The position numbers were made by a program, and so were the translations under genes. 64,000 bases of DNA from Rhododendron vialii (Eukaryota; Streptophyta; Magnoliopsida; Ericales; Ericaceae), in the NCBI RefSeq assembly GCF_030253575.1, contig NC_080563.1, positions 38,733,501 to 38,797,500 of the forward strand, written 5' to 3'. Within the stretch, counting starts at the first letter, position 1. Every line of letters starts with the position of its first letter. This document shows, piece after piece, positions 1-11,670 of this stretch. A model generated the notes under the pieces. That model saw only the letters and a program-made list of their open reading frames with translations, searched no databases and was not told where the DNA came from.

Positions 1-1152
1 GTGAAAGATAAGGTATTGGATGCTGTCGTCGCTGGTGAGAGGGATCTCAGGGCAGTCTGCACCCTCGTTTCTATCATATCCTCTAATCCTCAATGTTCGG
101 TACCTGTATATCACCTCTCTCACTGTCGAGGACAACTTGGTCTTCCACAGGATCTCAAGATTTCCACATTCGTCAGGAGGTATCCCACTATTTTTTATGA
201 ATTTCATGTCCCTGACAGTGGTGGCACTCTTGTCCCTTGTTTTCGCTTGTCCCCTGAAGCCCTCAATCTCCACCAAGAAGAACTCAACGTCCTTCAACAT
301 CATCGGAAGGACCTTGTTGATAGACTTTGTAAGCTTCTCATGCTCACCAAGGAAAGGACTCTTCCTTTGCAAACAATTGACCAGCTAAAATGGGACATGG
401 GCTTGCCATATGGCTACGAGCAGTCCATGATTCCACACCACCCAGAATTATTTTCGTTGTTTCGCCTTCCTGATGATCGTGTTGGCTTAAGACTTTTATT
501 CTGGGATGATTGTCTTGCAGTCTCAGAGTTGCAAAAAAATCCTGGTTTGCAGGAAAAGGAAAATATTAAAAATGGCTGCTTAGCCTTTCCAGTACGATTC
601 ACAAGGGGTTTTGGGCTGAAGAGAAAATGCATGCAATGGTTAGAAGAGTGGCAGAGGCTCCCTTATACTCCTCCTTACTTGGATGCCTCTCATTTGGACC
701 CCCGTACAGATATATCCGAGAAGAGGATTGTGGGAGTCTTTCATGAGTTACTTCACCTTACCATACAAAAGAAAACTGAGCGGAAGAATGTGAGCAACCT
801 CCGTAAACCACTAGATTTGCCCCAAAAATTTACTAAGGTCTTTGAGCGCCACCCTGGCATCTTCTACATTTCTAGGAAGAGTGACACCCAGACTGTTGTT
901 CTCAGGGAAGCCTATGACCGACAGCAACTCATCCAAAAACACCCCCTTGTTGATATCAGAGCAAGGTATTCAAATATGATGCAACAAGGGTTCCTTGATA
1001 GGAGTAGGGGCTTGTACAAGAGAAGCGTAAGTGCTGGTTCAGAGGAGCACAGATTAAAGAGTATTTGCACCGATGAGTTTAGTGACTATGATTACAAATC
1101 TGAAGGAGAATCAGAGAGCCATTTTCTTTCTGAATACGAGTCAGATGAATAA
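1..1152 (+). CDS. PORR-domain organelle RNA-binding protein (5'-truncated by window edge)
   Basis: The open frame runs from base 1 to the TAA at 1150-1152 (383 codons). The first codon is GTG in mid-protein, so the true start and any transit peptide lie upstream of the window. The visible part reads as a PORR (plant organelle RNA recognition) domain. Family-typical segments are the opening KDKVLDAVV, the FVRRYPTIFYEF block (about residues 57-68), FRLSPEA (about 81-87), the LCKLLMLTKER / LPLQTIDQLKWDMGLP block (about 110-137) and, near the end, FERHPGIFYIS. The C-terminus is an acidic, serine-rich tail (SEGESESHFLSEYESDE). Characterised PORR proteins (WTF1, WTF9, RPD1) bind RNA in chloroplasts or mitochondria and mostly support group II intron splicing; which organelle applies here cannot be told without the N-terminus. 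No intron is visible in this part. The family call is confident, the subfamily is not. Confidence 0.88.
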   Translation: MKDKVLDAVVAGERDLRAVCTLVSIISSNPQCSVPVYHLSHCRGQLGLPQDLKISTFVRRYPTIFYEFHVPDSGGTLVPCFRLSPEALNLHQEELNVLQHHRKDLVDRLCKLLMLTKERTLPLQTIDQLKWDMGLPYGYEQSMIPHHPELFSLFRLPDDRVGLRLLFWDDCLAVSELQKNPGLQEKENIKNGCLAFPVRFTRGFGLKRKCMQWLEEWQRLPYTPPYLDASHLDPRTDISEKRIVGVFHELLHLTIQKKTERKNVSNLRKPLDLPQKFTKVFERHPGIFYISRKSDTQTVVLREAYDRQQLIQKHPLVDIRARYSNMMQQGFLDRSRGLYKRSVSAGSEEHRLKSICTDEFSDYDYKSEGESESHFLSEYESDE

Positions 1153-2571
1153 CAAGCTGAAGTTCGCTGATTCTCCTGTGATGTGAACCAGGATAATTTT
1201 CTTTTCCTCACAATGGGGGCAAATTATCCATACATGGAGTTTTTTTATTCTTCTCCAGGAATTGGGGACCGTGCCATAGGTTTTGAGTTTGGTGGCCATT
1301 TACATATAAAGATTCAGCAGTTGAAGTATCTTGATCATCAATGACTGTACGATACAAAGTTTTTAACTGGTTCAGGTTCATCCCCCATATGCTCCTTAAG
1401 GTGAACCAAGTTTGCTTACCCCCAAAAAAGGAAAGGATAAGAAAGAAAACATATCTAAACTATTTGTTCTTTGCTGCTGCAGAGAGCTAGCTGGAAATGC
1501 AAACCACCCCTTTCTGTTTCGATTGCTGTGAATAATATTGTCTCGTATGTCTTTAGATTTGGTGCTTTTTGTGTGATGATTTTAAGTGCTTTAATGGATT
1601 ATATTTTATTTGGATTGGATTGTGTTAATTATATCTGGTCTTGTTGCTCTTTTCATTTAATTGTTGTAGAAAATACGCTGAAAAATCTAGAACAAACTGG
1701 ATAAAAGGGGGGAAAAAAAGGGTGGAACTTATATGTGATCTTGGGAAAGTGCAGACACAAGGGGGAATCCGTTGGTCAAGTTAGTTTTACGTCAATTCTG
1801 TACAGGTAGGGAGGAAAGTAGAAAACCTATCCTAACGTCTAATAATTGCCCAAAGTAGGGTCTATCTTTGATACTTGCATAACAGCTATTAACTTTAAGA
1901 TATTTGAAAAGTTATGCTAATGGAAACTGGAAAATTGATTAAGATGGGAAAAGTAGATTGCAATAGTTGCAAGTTGCAGCTGCAACTTGTTTGGAGAAGA
2001 GGGGAGAAAAGGACTACAATATTGAGCGGTTGTGCTTAAAATCCCGAAAGTTTGTTTTAATCTTAGTCTGATGTCTTTGCTAAAGAAAGAGACTTGAAAA
2101 TTATAGAGGTTACAGGTTTTGAGCCCACTTAAATTCTTACAGTGCTTTCATTAGTCCATTATCCACCACTAAGTTGCTCATTACTCGCCTGCTTTACTGC
2201 GATTTAATTGTTTCCAATTGTCTTTGTGGAAGGAAGTCAGCGTGTCCTTTAAGCTTCAAGTGGTTGCTAAATCAGGTTTGCCAACTATGATGGTGGTTGG
2301 TTCTTGATTCCAAAAATGGTTGAAACCAATGGTGGTTCCAAGCTTATAAGCTAAACAGGTGGTTCCAATCTTATAAGCTAACACCAGTTTTTCACTGTAT
2401 GGTGGTTATACTCACACATCCCTGTTAGTTACGCCAATGATTGGTTTCAATTCTCAACCAGTACGTTCATCGCTTTGTCGTGCATTTGGATTAAATCTCA
2501 CTTGTAAGGTAGCTGATTTTATTCTGGTCCATACCTTGTGTCTCATGATAACTTTGCTTCTATTATGGGCT
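1153..2571. other. 3' flank of the PORR gene, no gene seen
   Basis: This AT-rich sequence follows the PORR stop codon. The first few hundred bases probably include its 3' UTR. I see no coding exon; short open frames here show no family motif. The segment around 2280-2400 contains short near-repeats of a phrase like GGTGGTTCCAA.CTTATAAGCTAA. Confidence 0.4.
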
Positions 2572-2826
2572 TGTTGGGAATATGTTTGAAGGATTGAGTC
2601 CCACATTGGATAAATAGAAAAATGTTGGACCTTAATATACAATTGGGTGGCTCACCACTTACAAGGCTTAGCCTTTTAAGTAAGTGGATATGGGTCATTC
2701 TATGTATATTGGGTCGATGAGATGTGGTGTGGACTCCGTGGATACTCCCCAATGGATTGGGCCTACACACACATGGGAAGACCTCAGGTGGATCAGACTT
2801 CCAAAAGGGCTTCGGGGGTTTCAACA
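2572..2826. mobile_element. Putative solo LTR (copia/TRIM type)
   Basis: The 255-bp segment starts TGTTGGGAATATG and ends GGTTTCAACA, that is TGTTG...CAACA, and contains the phrase GATTGAGTCCCACATTGGAT, which recurs in short plant LTRs. No convincing 5-bp target-site duplication was found, so the ends are provisional. It lies between the convergent PORR and TPK genes. Confidence 0.45.
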
Positions 2827-3380
2827 GTCTGTAGTGTGATGAACCAAGGCTACTTCTAGTTGTTCCTTTTCATTGCTATTTTTTGTTTCCTGCAAGTCGC
2901 AGGCGAAGGCTGAAACCTCTTAGGCGTCTTTATTTACTTCGTAGGCGAGACGGTGCACCTAGTCGCAACACTAAACCTATTTTCATAATCGTTTTATTGA
3001 ATGGTGGAATCAAAAGCTATCTGGAGGATGGGACGAGAAGATTTACTTCTTGTGCTCATTAAACAGACAAAAAAAGGTAAATGTGCTTGGACTTCCTCAA
3101 GAGAAGCTTTGACTAACCTGAAAGACTTTGTATTAGCGAAGATGGGGAAGGAACATGTTTTTACCGTGCACCGATATGAAGCCCTTTGAAACATAATTTA
3201 GCAGCAATGTTTTCCCCTTGGATCAGATGTTTGTTGCTAAAGCATTGTGATGAAAATGTTTTCCTGAGGTTGATCTAACAGAGACTTTAGTACTCTGAAG
3301 TCTTAAGTTTCTTGTCCAAATCAATGATGATATGAAAGGCAATTTATGAGATCAACTGCTGTTCTTCCACTATAAGATCA

Positions 3381-3640
3381 GTGTAATAACGAACATCTGA
3401 TGTACATTCTCCATTACCAGATGGATGGAGGCAAGTAATAGACCAAAACAAGATTACTGGAAATCCTTTCTTGATCGGTCTTCTGCTAATCTGTAAAGAA
3501 GTTAAATAAAATGTAATAATGAACATCTGATGTACATTCTCCATTACCAGATGGATGGAGGCAAGTAGTAGACTGAAACAAGATTACTGGGAATCCTTTC
3601 TTGATCGGTCTTCTGCTAATCAGTAAAGAAGTTATAAAAG
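3381..3640. repeat. Tandem duplication, two units of about 130 bp
   Basis: The segment beginning GTGTAATAACGAACATCTGA at 3381 recurs at 3511 (ATGTAATAATGAACATCTGA). Both units run through matching CATTACCAGATGGATGG and TTGATCGGTCTTCTGC blocks with only a few differences. The repeat lies just beyond the stop codon of the minus-strand TPK gene, so it may fall in that gene's 3' UTR. Confidence 0.85.
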
Positions 3641-3810
3641 GTACAGTCCTAACATCACCATTTCGTTAATGTACATTTAATGAATGCTAGGTCTTCTCAT
3701 GCTGTTTTTCTTCTGGTGTGCTCAAATGTGGAGGCTCCAGGAAAATTAGCTCCAACCAAAAACGTCTGCATGACGTTGTGGTTTTCCCTTGGAAGAAGAC
3801 TACCTTCAGA

Positions 3811-5610
3811 TCAATCAGTGTCACTTTCCATGAGATCAGCAATGGTAAGTCTGCCGCAGTTAGTGTTGTCTAACATGTCAAACTGGTTGGATATTTGCAT
3901 GAGGTCTTTCTCTGCTATTTTCCCCATTTCCTTGAGCTTGTAGATTATATACTCAGACTTGCTGCATCCCATCAGCATATCAGTAAGATGAAAACATGGT
4001 CTCAAATTATAACAGAACGGATAGAGATGACACAAAGATGAATGGTGAGGAATATGATATATCTCCTTTGGGATTTTATGCTGGCGAGGTCCTATTCTAG
4101 CAGGGAAATGGTTCCTTTTTGGATTAGAGCGAGGTTTCCTAGTGATTCTGACATGTCAAGTCCCTAATAATTTCTTCTTCTTCTTTTTTTAACGAATTTG
4201 TTGGAGAGTTCTGGCCTTTCTCTATCAGGCTTAGTTGTAAACTCATCATAGTCATCTCAATTTTGTACACGGATTTATCTTCGCTTTCTTCTTCTCCTCT
4301 TTCTTCCATCAAAATATGCAATGCTTAGCAGTCATAGGAATCAATAACAAGCATTTGGGTAAATGTATTTTGCTGTGTTTTTTCTTAAATGAACATTCTC
4401 GAATTTCTTCTATGTTAAAAGGTTTCTCAGCCCTCAATCTTTTCGATAAACATGTGACAATTTAATATGCATAAAAAAAAAAAGAAAAATCTGAGGAAGG
4501 GTACTAGAATTGAACAGCAGATCTACATACTGAGGAAACTGTTCTTATATACCTGATGGATCCATCATGGTCGAGATCTGCAGCCACTAAATCCCCAAGA
4601 GTCATCTTCTTTTGAAGAACCCACTTCGCAATTTTCCGATTCCTCTTGTCAATCCTGAGCTCGGTCAGATACAAAAATGCCCTGGCAACAGCCAATGTAC
4701 TCACTAATAGCCAAATTATAGCAAAACCCCTCCCTGTAGCCGTGGTGAACGCATAATCCCCGTAACCCACAGTCGTTACAGACGTTACCGATAGATAAAA
4801 GCTATCAACCCAAGTCATTCCTTCCAAATAACGTGCCGTAACCGTCCCTATAGCAATACAACCTACAACTACTGCCAAAGCCAAACCCACTTTTATTCGT
4901 ATCCTCATTCTCCCCTTTGCAGTGTCAATCATGTATGTCCTAACCATCGAGTTGAGTCGATTTGCGTCCATTGTGCTCAGCAAAACCGCCTCTTGCCTAT
5001 CAAGAACATACGTAACCAAACCACTGAGCAATATATCGATAAACCCGAAACCGACTAGGATGAAAGCACAAGTAAATAGCTTAGTGAACGTCGTGTCGGG
5101 TACGATATCACCGTACCCAATGGTGCAGAGAGTGACAACGGTGAAGTACAAGGCATCCACCGGCTTAACCGTGGCATTCCCCTTAAAACTTTCGCTCTTC
5201 AATAGGTATACCGAGATGCCGATTATCGAGTATATAACCACTCCAATGAATGCTTGCCTTACAATTAAAGGTGTTTTTCTCACAGGGCTTGGGTCCAAGT
5301 CGTCGTGGAAATCTTCTTTGGCATCGGTAATGACGCACGGAGCGGAATTCGACCGCCGGGTGAGTCTTCTTCTCTTTCTGTTCAAGTTGGCTAGAAGGTT
5401 TATAAAAGAAACTGAATTTGATGATGTTGTGGGGGTGCGAATTACTGCGTCGTTGTTGATTGTGTAGTTATTCGATTGTTGCTGCTGCTGCGGCTGCCAA
5501 GCCGGGATGATGTCGAGGGTGATTGCAGAAGCTAGTTTTTTTAGAGGTGATTTGTTTGATGATGTTGCTGCTTCTCCAGTTTTTCTGGGAAGAAGGGGAT
5601 CTTCATCCAT
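3811..5610 (-). CDS. TPK: Two-pore-domain potassium channel (TPK/KCO family)
   Basis: Two exons, 5610-4553 and 3961-3811 (stop TGA at 3813-3811), join in phase (ATCAG|GTATAT ... GATGCAG|CAAG) to give about 402 aa, a normal family length. Near the N-terminus DEDPLL fits an acidic dileucine sorting signal ([DE]xxxL[LI]), and RRSNSAP (about residues 85-91) is a 14-3-3 binding motif. The two pore filters are TIGYGD (163-168) and TVGYGD (280-285), each in a TM-P-TM unit. The C-terminus has a canonical EF-hand loop, DLDHDGSISKSE, completed only across the splice junction, and a second degenerate one (DNTNCGRLTIAD). TPKs are K+-selective leak channels, usually in the tonoplast or plastid, opened by Ca2+ and 14-3-3. 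The family is certain; TPK1/3/5 subtype is not assigned. The start is the only ATG before the dileucine motif. Confidence 0.95.
3962..4552 (-). other. Single intron of the TPK gene
   Basis: This 591-bp intron has donor GTATAT at 4552 and acceptor GATGCAG ending at 3962, with a T-rich stretch on the coding strand. It interrupts the first EF-hand loop. No other feature is seen inside it. Confidence 0.85.
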
Positions 5611-6342
5611 GTTGTGAATTTTTCATTTTGAAGGAGATTTTAAAGAAATACTATTGTGGTACCGCAACAAGAAGTCAAATGCAATTTTGAAAGAATGGTA
5701 GTTTTGGTGAAGATGGTTTTTGTTTATCTAAGAGTCAAATGGGGTTGCAATGCAAATTGATGTTTAGCAGTTTCTAAACAGTCAGTCAGATATTGGTTTC
5801 TGAATTTGGCAAGTGGTTGTTGTTGCAACATTATCAGCAAAAATAAAACACGGATTTCCATGATTAGTCCCTTATTATGGGCCTGCTTATTTGACAACTT
5901 TTTTATTTTTTTCCTCAAGTGTCTATCGTCTCTTTCTTGGTACCACCTTTTTTCTTTGATTTATAGTAGGACTTTTGAGACTTTCCCTAAATATTGGTAA
6001 CAACGTTGGACTTTTTCGATTTTCTAAAACCATTACGACAATCCTAACCGTTGGTTGACTTGACAATTTAGAAACATTATAAATCTTACTTATCTCCTAA
6101 CCGTTTAAAATTTGTACTAATTTGGAATACAACCATATGCTACGTACACAATCAACCGACCACAGCCCTTTACATTCATGTGGGGTCTACACTTTGTATT
6201 CCAAATTTGGTGTGGGCTCCAAATGTATTTGAAAGGTTGTGATTGGTTGTGTATGTAGCAAAGTGTGGGCCCCAGGTGTATTTGACAAAGGTTGTGATTG
6301 ATTGGTTGTGTATGTAGTATTGTTGTATTCCAAATTCGTTTT
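5611..6342. promoter_or_regulatory. Upstream region of TPK; no gene
   Basis: The sequence upstream of the minus-strand TPK start is AT-rich, and no core promoter could be fixed by eye. From about 6050 it enters a repeat block that is copied at 7360-7720. Confidence 0.3.
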
Positions 6343-6521
6343 GTATATTAGCGGGGGCTTGCTCAATTTGGACGAGACTCCTGCATTTTATTAAGTAGTC
6401 ACGAGTTTAAATCTCTCCACTTGTTATGGGTGTTATTCTCCTTGAATTTGTTAGAATTATTCCTTCCCTCGATATTGACTGTTTGTTGGATTGGACATTT
6501 GGACTCATAGTACTTGTGAAT

Positions 6522-6741
6522 AGGGCTGCAAACGAGCCGAGCCGAGCCGAGTTTCAACATGTTCGGGCTCAGCTCGCCTTAATTTACTTTGGCTCGAGCT
6601 CGGCTCGAGCTCGTGACGAGCTACAGAACTCGAGCTCGAGCTCGGCTCGATAAGTATTTATAGAGCTCGAACTCGGCTCGTTCAGCTCGTTTATGAAACA
6701 AATATATATAAATATATATATAAATAAATATAAATATGTAA

Positions 6742-6781
<40 letters not shown>

Positions 6782-6960
6782 ATTGAGCTCGCGAGCTAAT
6801 TCGAGCCGAGTTTCGATTAGCTCGAGCTCGGCTCGTTTACGAAACGAGCCCAGGACTCGAGCTCGAGCTCGTTCGTTTGCGTCTCGAACCGAGCCGAGTC
6901 AAGCCGTTGTCGAGCCGAGCTCCGAGCCGCTCGCGAGCGGCTCGGATCGTTTGCAGCCCT
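6522..6960. mobile_element. Mutator-like MITE with 9-bp target-site duplication
   Basis: The terminal inverted repeats are AGGGCTGCAAACGAGCC and, at the right end, GGATCGTTTGCAGCCCT. The flanks repeat ACTTGTGAA (6512-6520 and 6961-6969). The 9-bp duplication points to the MULE superfamily. The 439-bp body is unusual: arms of overlapping GAGCTCGAGCTCG palindromes around an AT core with a (TA)n run at 6751-6776. It is inserted in the SINE-like element and codes for nothing. A relative lies at 63182-63427. Confidence 0.85.
6751..6776. repeat. (TA)n microsatellite
   Basis: An uninterrupted run of TA dinucleotides follows A10. It forms the loop of the surrounding palindromic MITE. Confidence 0.95.
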
Positions 6961-7487
6961 ACTTGTGAACTTGTTTCGGCTTCACGTAATATTGACGCTT
7001 GTATTCTCTGACCATTAATAATAATAAAAAATTCTTTTTGTATTCTTTAATATTGGAGCAAATTTCACTGACCTCCTCTGAGATTTCTGACACCGACAGA
7101 TACCTCCCCTAAGGTATCTGAAATTTCACTGCCCTCCCTTACTTTTGAAAATATTCTACAGATTCCCCCATATAGCTAACTTGACTTAAACGGTGTCAAC
7201 TTTATGAAGCAAAAGACTTCAATGCCCTCTCCTATATTCTCCTCTTCCTTTCCCTTAATCTTTTTCGTTTCCTTTAACCCTTTTTTTTTATTTGGTCAAA
7301 AGTGGAAGGAAGCTAAGCATATACTTTTGCAAGAGAAAGAAAATTAACATAAAATTTAAAAGTATAGGACAATTTAGAAACATTAATAAAATCTTACAAT
7401 TTGTAGTTTGGAAAACAACCACGCTACATACACAACCAGCCAATCACAATCCAATAACCCCTCACATACATGTGAGGTCTACACCTT

Positions 7488-7715
7488 TGTGTTAGTGGGG
7501 GCTTGCCCAATTGGGCAGTCCTGCATGTAGTCACGAGTTCAAATCTCTTCACCTGCGCATGGGTATTATTCTCCTTGCATTTGTTAGGATTAATTCTTCC
7601 TTTGATATGACTATTTGTTTGATAGGACAATTGGACTCATAATAATTGTAGACTTGTTTTTGCTTCATGTAATGTTGATACTTGTATTCTCTCTCCGTTA
7701 GTAATAAAAAAAATA
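7488..7715 (+). mobile_element. SINE-like element, copy 2 (uninterrupted)
   Basis: This matches copy 1 from GGGGGCTTGCCCAATT through a B-box-like GAGTTCAAATCTCTTCACC to an A-rich end. Similarity extends upstream (7360-7488 resembles 6060-6340), so the whole block was duplicated locally, not just the SINE. Confidence 0.6.
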
Positions 7716-7979
7716 TCTTTTTGGTATTTGTTAATATTATTGAGATTTGAATTTTGACATCCGCTCCACGATAGCTCCTACTTTATTACTTGGACGATAG
7801 AAGGGAGAGGAAAAGTGTTATCTATTGTAAAATTTGAATAATATTAGTTATGCTTAACTCTGTCTTTTACTAATTTTTTTAGGATTTATTGGCTCCATTA
7901 AGTTGTCGGGAATGTTGCGTGAGAAATGAATTTTTTTTTTTTCTGTTTGTGTTATCTTGACATGGAATCTTGCGAGAAA

Positions 7980-8720
7980 ATTAAAATTCATTGCTTTTGG
8001 AAAAATTTACTTAGGCAAAAAGTGCTTCCCAATAGAAAAATAGAAATTGTAGATCCCTCAATTTTTTTGATAACTAAACATAAAAAATTGTTGGAAAGTT
8101 TATTTTTCAATCATTTCACATCCTCTCTGTGCAAGTGAACAAGGCCTAGAGAGAATTGTCATTTCTTAGATTCCCAAAATGGATTGTACTCCATGGTGCG
8201 AAGATGGATGAGATTGAATGACTCAGATGTTATTTCAAGGTAAATAAAAAGGGAAAATGATGGCTCATGACGTGTTTTGATAATTAATATCAGCCAAGGA
8301 CATGCTAAGAACATTTGTTAATACTGAAAATGTCCTTGGCAGGTATTAATTATCAAAACACGTCATTGCCCGTCATTTTCCAAAAAAAAAAAACTAACTT
8401 CTGGGCCAACAGTTGGGGGTGCAAATTTGGCCCGCCCCATTAATGTTCGGGCTCGGGCTAGTTGGCCCAAGCCCATCGAGCTCCCACAAAAAATGGGCTG
8501 GGGCGAGTCGGTCTTTGCTCACTTTGTATTAGGCCAATGTCAACAGGTTTTGAAATTGGACTGGCCCAATAAAATACGAAAAAGACGAGTAAGAGTAATA
8601 CTCAGATCTGAGTACAACTACAAACCTAGGCTGAGTACTTGGGTCCACCAGTTAAGGATTGTTTGGGCCCAATTTTTAATGGTTTGGATTTGGCTTTCAA
8701 AAGTTAAATAGTACTCCTTT
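7980..8720. repeat. Dispersed repeat, related to 31640-32290
   Basis: Segments such as GAAGATGGATGAGATTGAAT and TTATTTCAAGGTAAATAAAA, and a later block with TTTGGCCCG and ACCTAGGCTGAGTA, are shared with 31640-32290. This copy carries the 130-bp MITE at 8252-8381; the other does not. Confidence 0.7.
8252..8381. mobile_element. 130-bp hairpin MITE, copy 1
   Basis: The ends are GGAAAATGATGG and CGTCATTTTCC, and the arms stay complementary for about 50 bp (CGTGTTTTGATAATTAAT facing ATTAATTATCAAAACACG). An equal-length copy is at 28771-28900 and a decayed fragment lies near 9614-9713. The transcript would fold into a near-perfect hairpin. The superfamily is uncertain because both flanks are A-rich and hide the target duplication. 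Confidence 0.85.
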
Positions 8721-8745
8721 ATTTTGTCTTTATTTATTAAAAAAA

Positions 8746-9061
8746 ATTGCATTTGTTAATTTTGCGTCAAACTTTTGTAACTTATTTATTTGTCTCGGCA
8801 AAAGGAATCGAAAAAGTATAAAATTTTGATTGAAACTAATAATTTTTTTTAAAAAGACAAAAATAAGTTAAAAAAAGTTGTCTTATTGACTTATATTAAA
8901 AAAATTGCATTTATTAATTTTGCGTCAAACTTTTGTAACTTATTTATTCCTCTCGGCGAAAGGAATCGGAAAAGTATAAAATTTTGATTGAAACTCATAA
9001 TTTTTTTTAAAAAGACAAAAATAAGTTAAAAAAAGTTGTCTTATTAACTTATTTTTGTCTT
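8746..9061. repeat. Tandem duplication, two units of about 158 bp
   Basis: ATTGCATTTGTTAATTTTGC at 8746 recurs as ATTGCATTTATTAATTTTGC at 8904, and each unit runs through AAAGTATAAAATTTTGATTG and an A-rich end. Each unit contains a CTCGGC..AAGGAATCG phrase that belongs to a short dispersed family found elsewhere in the window. Confidence 0.85.
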
Positions 9062-9791
9062 TATTTAAAAAAATTACAGCATAAGATTAGATCAAAAAAA
9101 ATTTCTTTTCAAATTCCTCTCATCAAGGCGAATAAATATGTCACAATAGTTTGACACAAAATAAAACTTCAAACAAAGATTAAAAAAAAATACTCCTAAA
9201 TTACTTACTTTTCAATCCAAACTCAAACGATACCGAAAGAATTTGAATTTTTTCCCCGGAAAACAAATGCCTTGTTCTCTTCTATTTTCAAAAAGAATTT
9301 TTCAAAAAATACCCTTTAGATTCTCCATACTTCCAACATTTCTCTCTCTATCTCTCTCCACTTATTACTCCTACTATTTTTTTAAAAAAAATTCAAAACA
9401 CAAGCATTAAAAGAATTTGAATTGTACTTTGAACCCTAAAACCCCATAGCTGAGATTGTGACACCTCATAGCTGCCCCCACGCCCAACTCACCTAGGTCA
9501 ACTAACGCAACAGGCTTTTCGCTCATTAAAAATTCGTTCGAACGCGTACAATAATGGAGAAATGGTTTTCCATTCCTTGGTTACTCTTAATGGAGGTTCT
9601 AAATTTGAGAAAATTATAGTTTATGACGTATTTTGATAATTAGTATTTATTAAAAATAACATAAAAATATTTATTAATATTGAAAATGTCTTTTACGGAT
9701 ATTAAAGTCTAAAAGGACAAGAACGCATGTATTGTTTCCATCTATATGTTGTAAGGAGAAATCTTGTGGGTTGACTATAAGTGGGTCCTTA

Positions 9792-10847
9792 GGCCATCCA
9801 CAGTGGCATAATCAAAAATGGATAACCAAAAGTTGACACATCAACTTTTGATTATCCATTTAAGAAGTTTCTAAGCATAACAATGTTGAGGTTCACAATA
9901 GTCACTTCTAGTCCATAACTAAAATAAGGGATATATTACAATTTCACTCTCTCTCCCCTTGTGTTTTCCACCATTGATCACTTCCCTCCATTACACTTTT
10001 TTTTGACAAAAATATATCGATTTTCTCCTTTAATTTAGGGAAAAAATTGGTGACTTCCTTCCCTAATATTATGAATTTGGAAAAAAAATCATGTACTCAA
10101 AAAAAAAAAGTGTTTTTGAATTTGTAAAAAAATATAAAGTTATTTATGTACTCAACCACACAGAGAGGAACGAAAAAAGAATAAAATAAAAACGGAAAAA
10201 AAAAGTGTAATACTTTAATGCGACGACAAATGTTTTCCACCATTGATCACTTCCCTCCATTACGTTTTTTTTTTTGGGCAAAAATATATCGATTTTCTCC
10301 CTTAATTTTGGAGAAAAAATTGGTGACTTCCTTCCCTCATATTATGAATTTGGAAAAAAAATCATGTACTCAAAAAAAAAAAAACAGATGTGTTCTTGAA
10401 TTTGTAAATGAATGCAAGGTTCTTCATGTACTCAACCACAAGGAGATGAACAAAAAAGAATTAAAAAAAAAAAAAAAAAAAAAGTGAAATACCTTAATCC
10501 GGCGACAATGAGTTGAATTATAAATGATTGAAAGATATGAACTTCACTTTTGGAGGGAAAGAAAAAGAAAGAGTTTGTGGCTAAAGAAAATGAGATATAG
10601 AGCAGGTGAAGAAAATACCATTTGAAACACGTGTGTATATAAATTTTAGAACAAGTTAACTTATGTGGTATGAGATTCACAAATTTTGATTATTGAAAAA
10701 GGTTGCTAGTTTTGGTTATCCAAAACCCAAAATTTGATTATTTCTAAGAATGTTGTTAAGTTTAATTATACCATTGTGAGCCATATTTTACCCAATATTG
10801 TTAACTTTAAAAATAATTTGCTTTTGATTATGCCACTGTGGATGACC
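9792..10847. mobile_element. Non-autonomous PIF/Harbinger element
   Basis: The TIRs are GGCCATCCACAGTGGCATAA and, at the right end, TTATGCCACTGTGGATGACC (one mismatch). The flanks repeat TTA (9789-9791 and 10848-10850), the 3-bp duplication typical of PIF/Harbinger. The 1056-bp body has no transposase. It contains an internal direct duplication of about 270 bp: the CCACCATTGATCACTTCCCT block near 9969 recurs near 10236. Confidence 0.88.
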
Positions 10848-11670
10848 TTACCTTTTTACTTTTCTACGTTTCTGAAAGCATTTTGACCGGTAAATGGCAG
10901 GTAATGGTCTCCTCTTTAAATGACGGAAACAACCTTCCTTTGAGTCCTTTCCCTTCCCTCATTTTCATCGGAAGTTGCTGGGGTTTATATTTCGGGGGTG
11001 TTTTCACTAATAAAAAACGCTATAAATTTAACACATTTTATTATCTTTTTTTAACTAACAAAAAAATTTCAACATTTTATCATTTAATTTCAACATTTTT
11101 TTTACTACCGGAAGTACTTTATAAACACTAAAATTTCGGCTCGAATATGTGTGTTACCCACCTACCAACTTATCAACCACAAATAAAAATTCAGTACAAA
11201 TTTTTTATTACTTGAAACACCCCTATTTTGTTTTTGAAGGATCTGAGTTCAATTTGAAAGACTTTTGCACAAAATGATGGCAGGAACATGGCTAGCTGGG
11301 ATTAACTTTATTTTGTTTTCAAAGATCACAACTCAATTAAGTTGCAGATTTTTGCACAAATAGTAATAATATGGGTAGCTGAGAAGTAATTTTGTAAAGG
11401 AATTAAGGTAAACTGTTTATGCATATTGATGGTTATTTTAGATACCCAATTGTAAGTTGAATTTGATTATATTTTGCTTTTTATATTTATATGTGTCTTG
11501 CTGCTGATGTTAGAAACATGAGATTTTTGTATGGATTTAAAACCTTCGATTAGTATAAGATTTGGTGGTTGTTCATATTTAATGCATTTTGTGATTTAGT
11601 TTTGAAAGAATCACTCTTAAGGGCAAAAAGAAGTCGATAGATACAAAGAAAAAAAAAGGATAAAAGTTAT

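Larger units (their letters stand above)
6343..7030 (+). mobile_element. SINE-like element, copy 1, split by a MITE
   Basis: The segment from GCGGGGGCTTGCTC has a tRNA-promoter-like B box (GAGTTTAAATCTCTCCAC) and continues to 6521. It resumes after the MITE at about 6970 (CTTGTTTCGGCTTCACGTAA) and ends in an A-rich tail near 7030. The uninterrupted relative at 7488-7715 has the two halves adjacent, which supports the nesting. A third relative is at 54965-55170. Confidence 0.65.

Noticed and set aside
8746..9061. Direct repeats that might suggest a CRISPR array
   Set aside because: Only two long units with no spacers, in a plant nuclear context; an ordinary tandem duplication.
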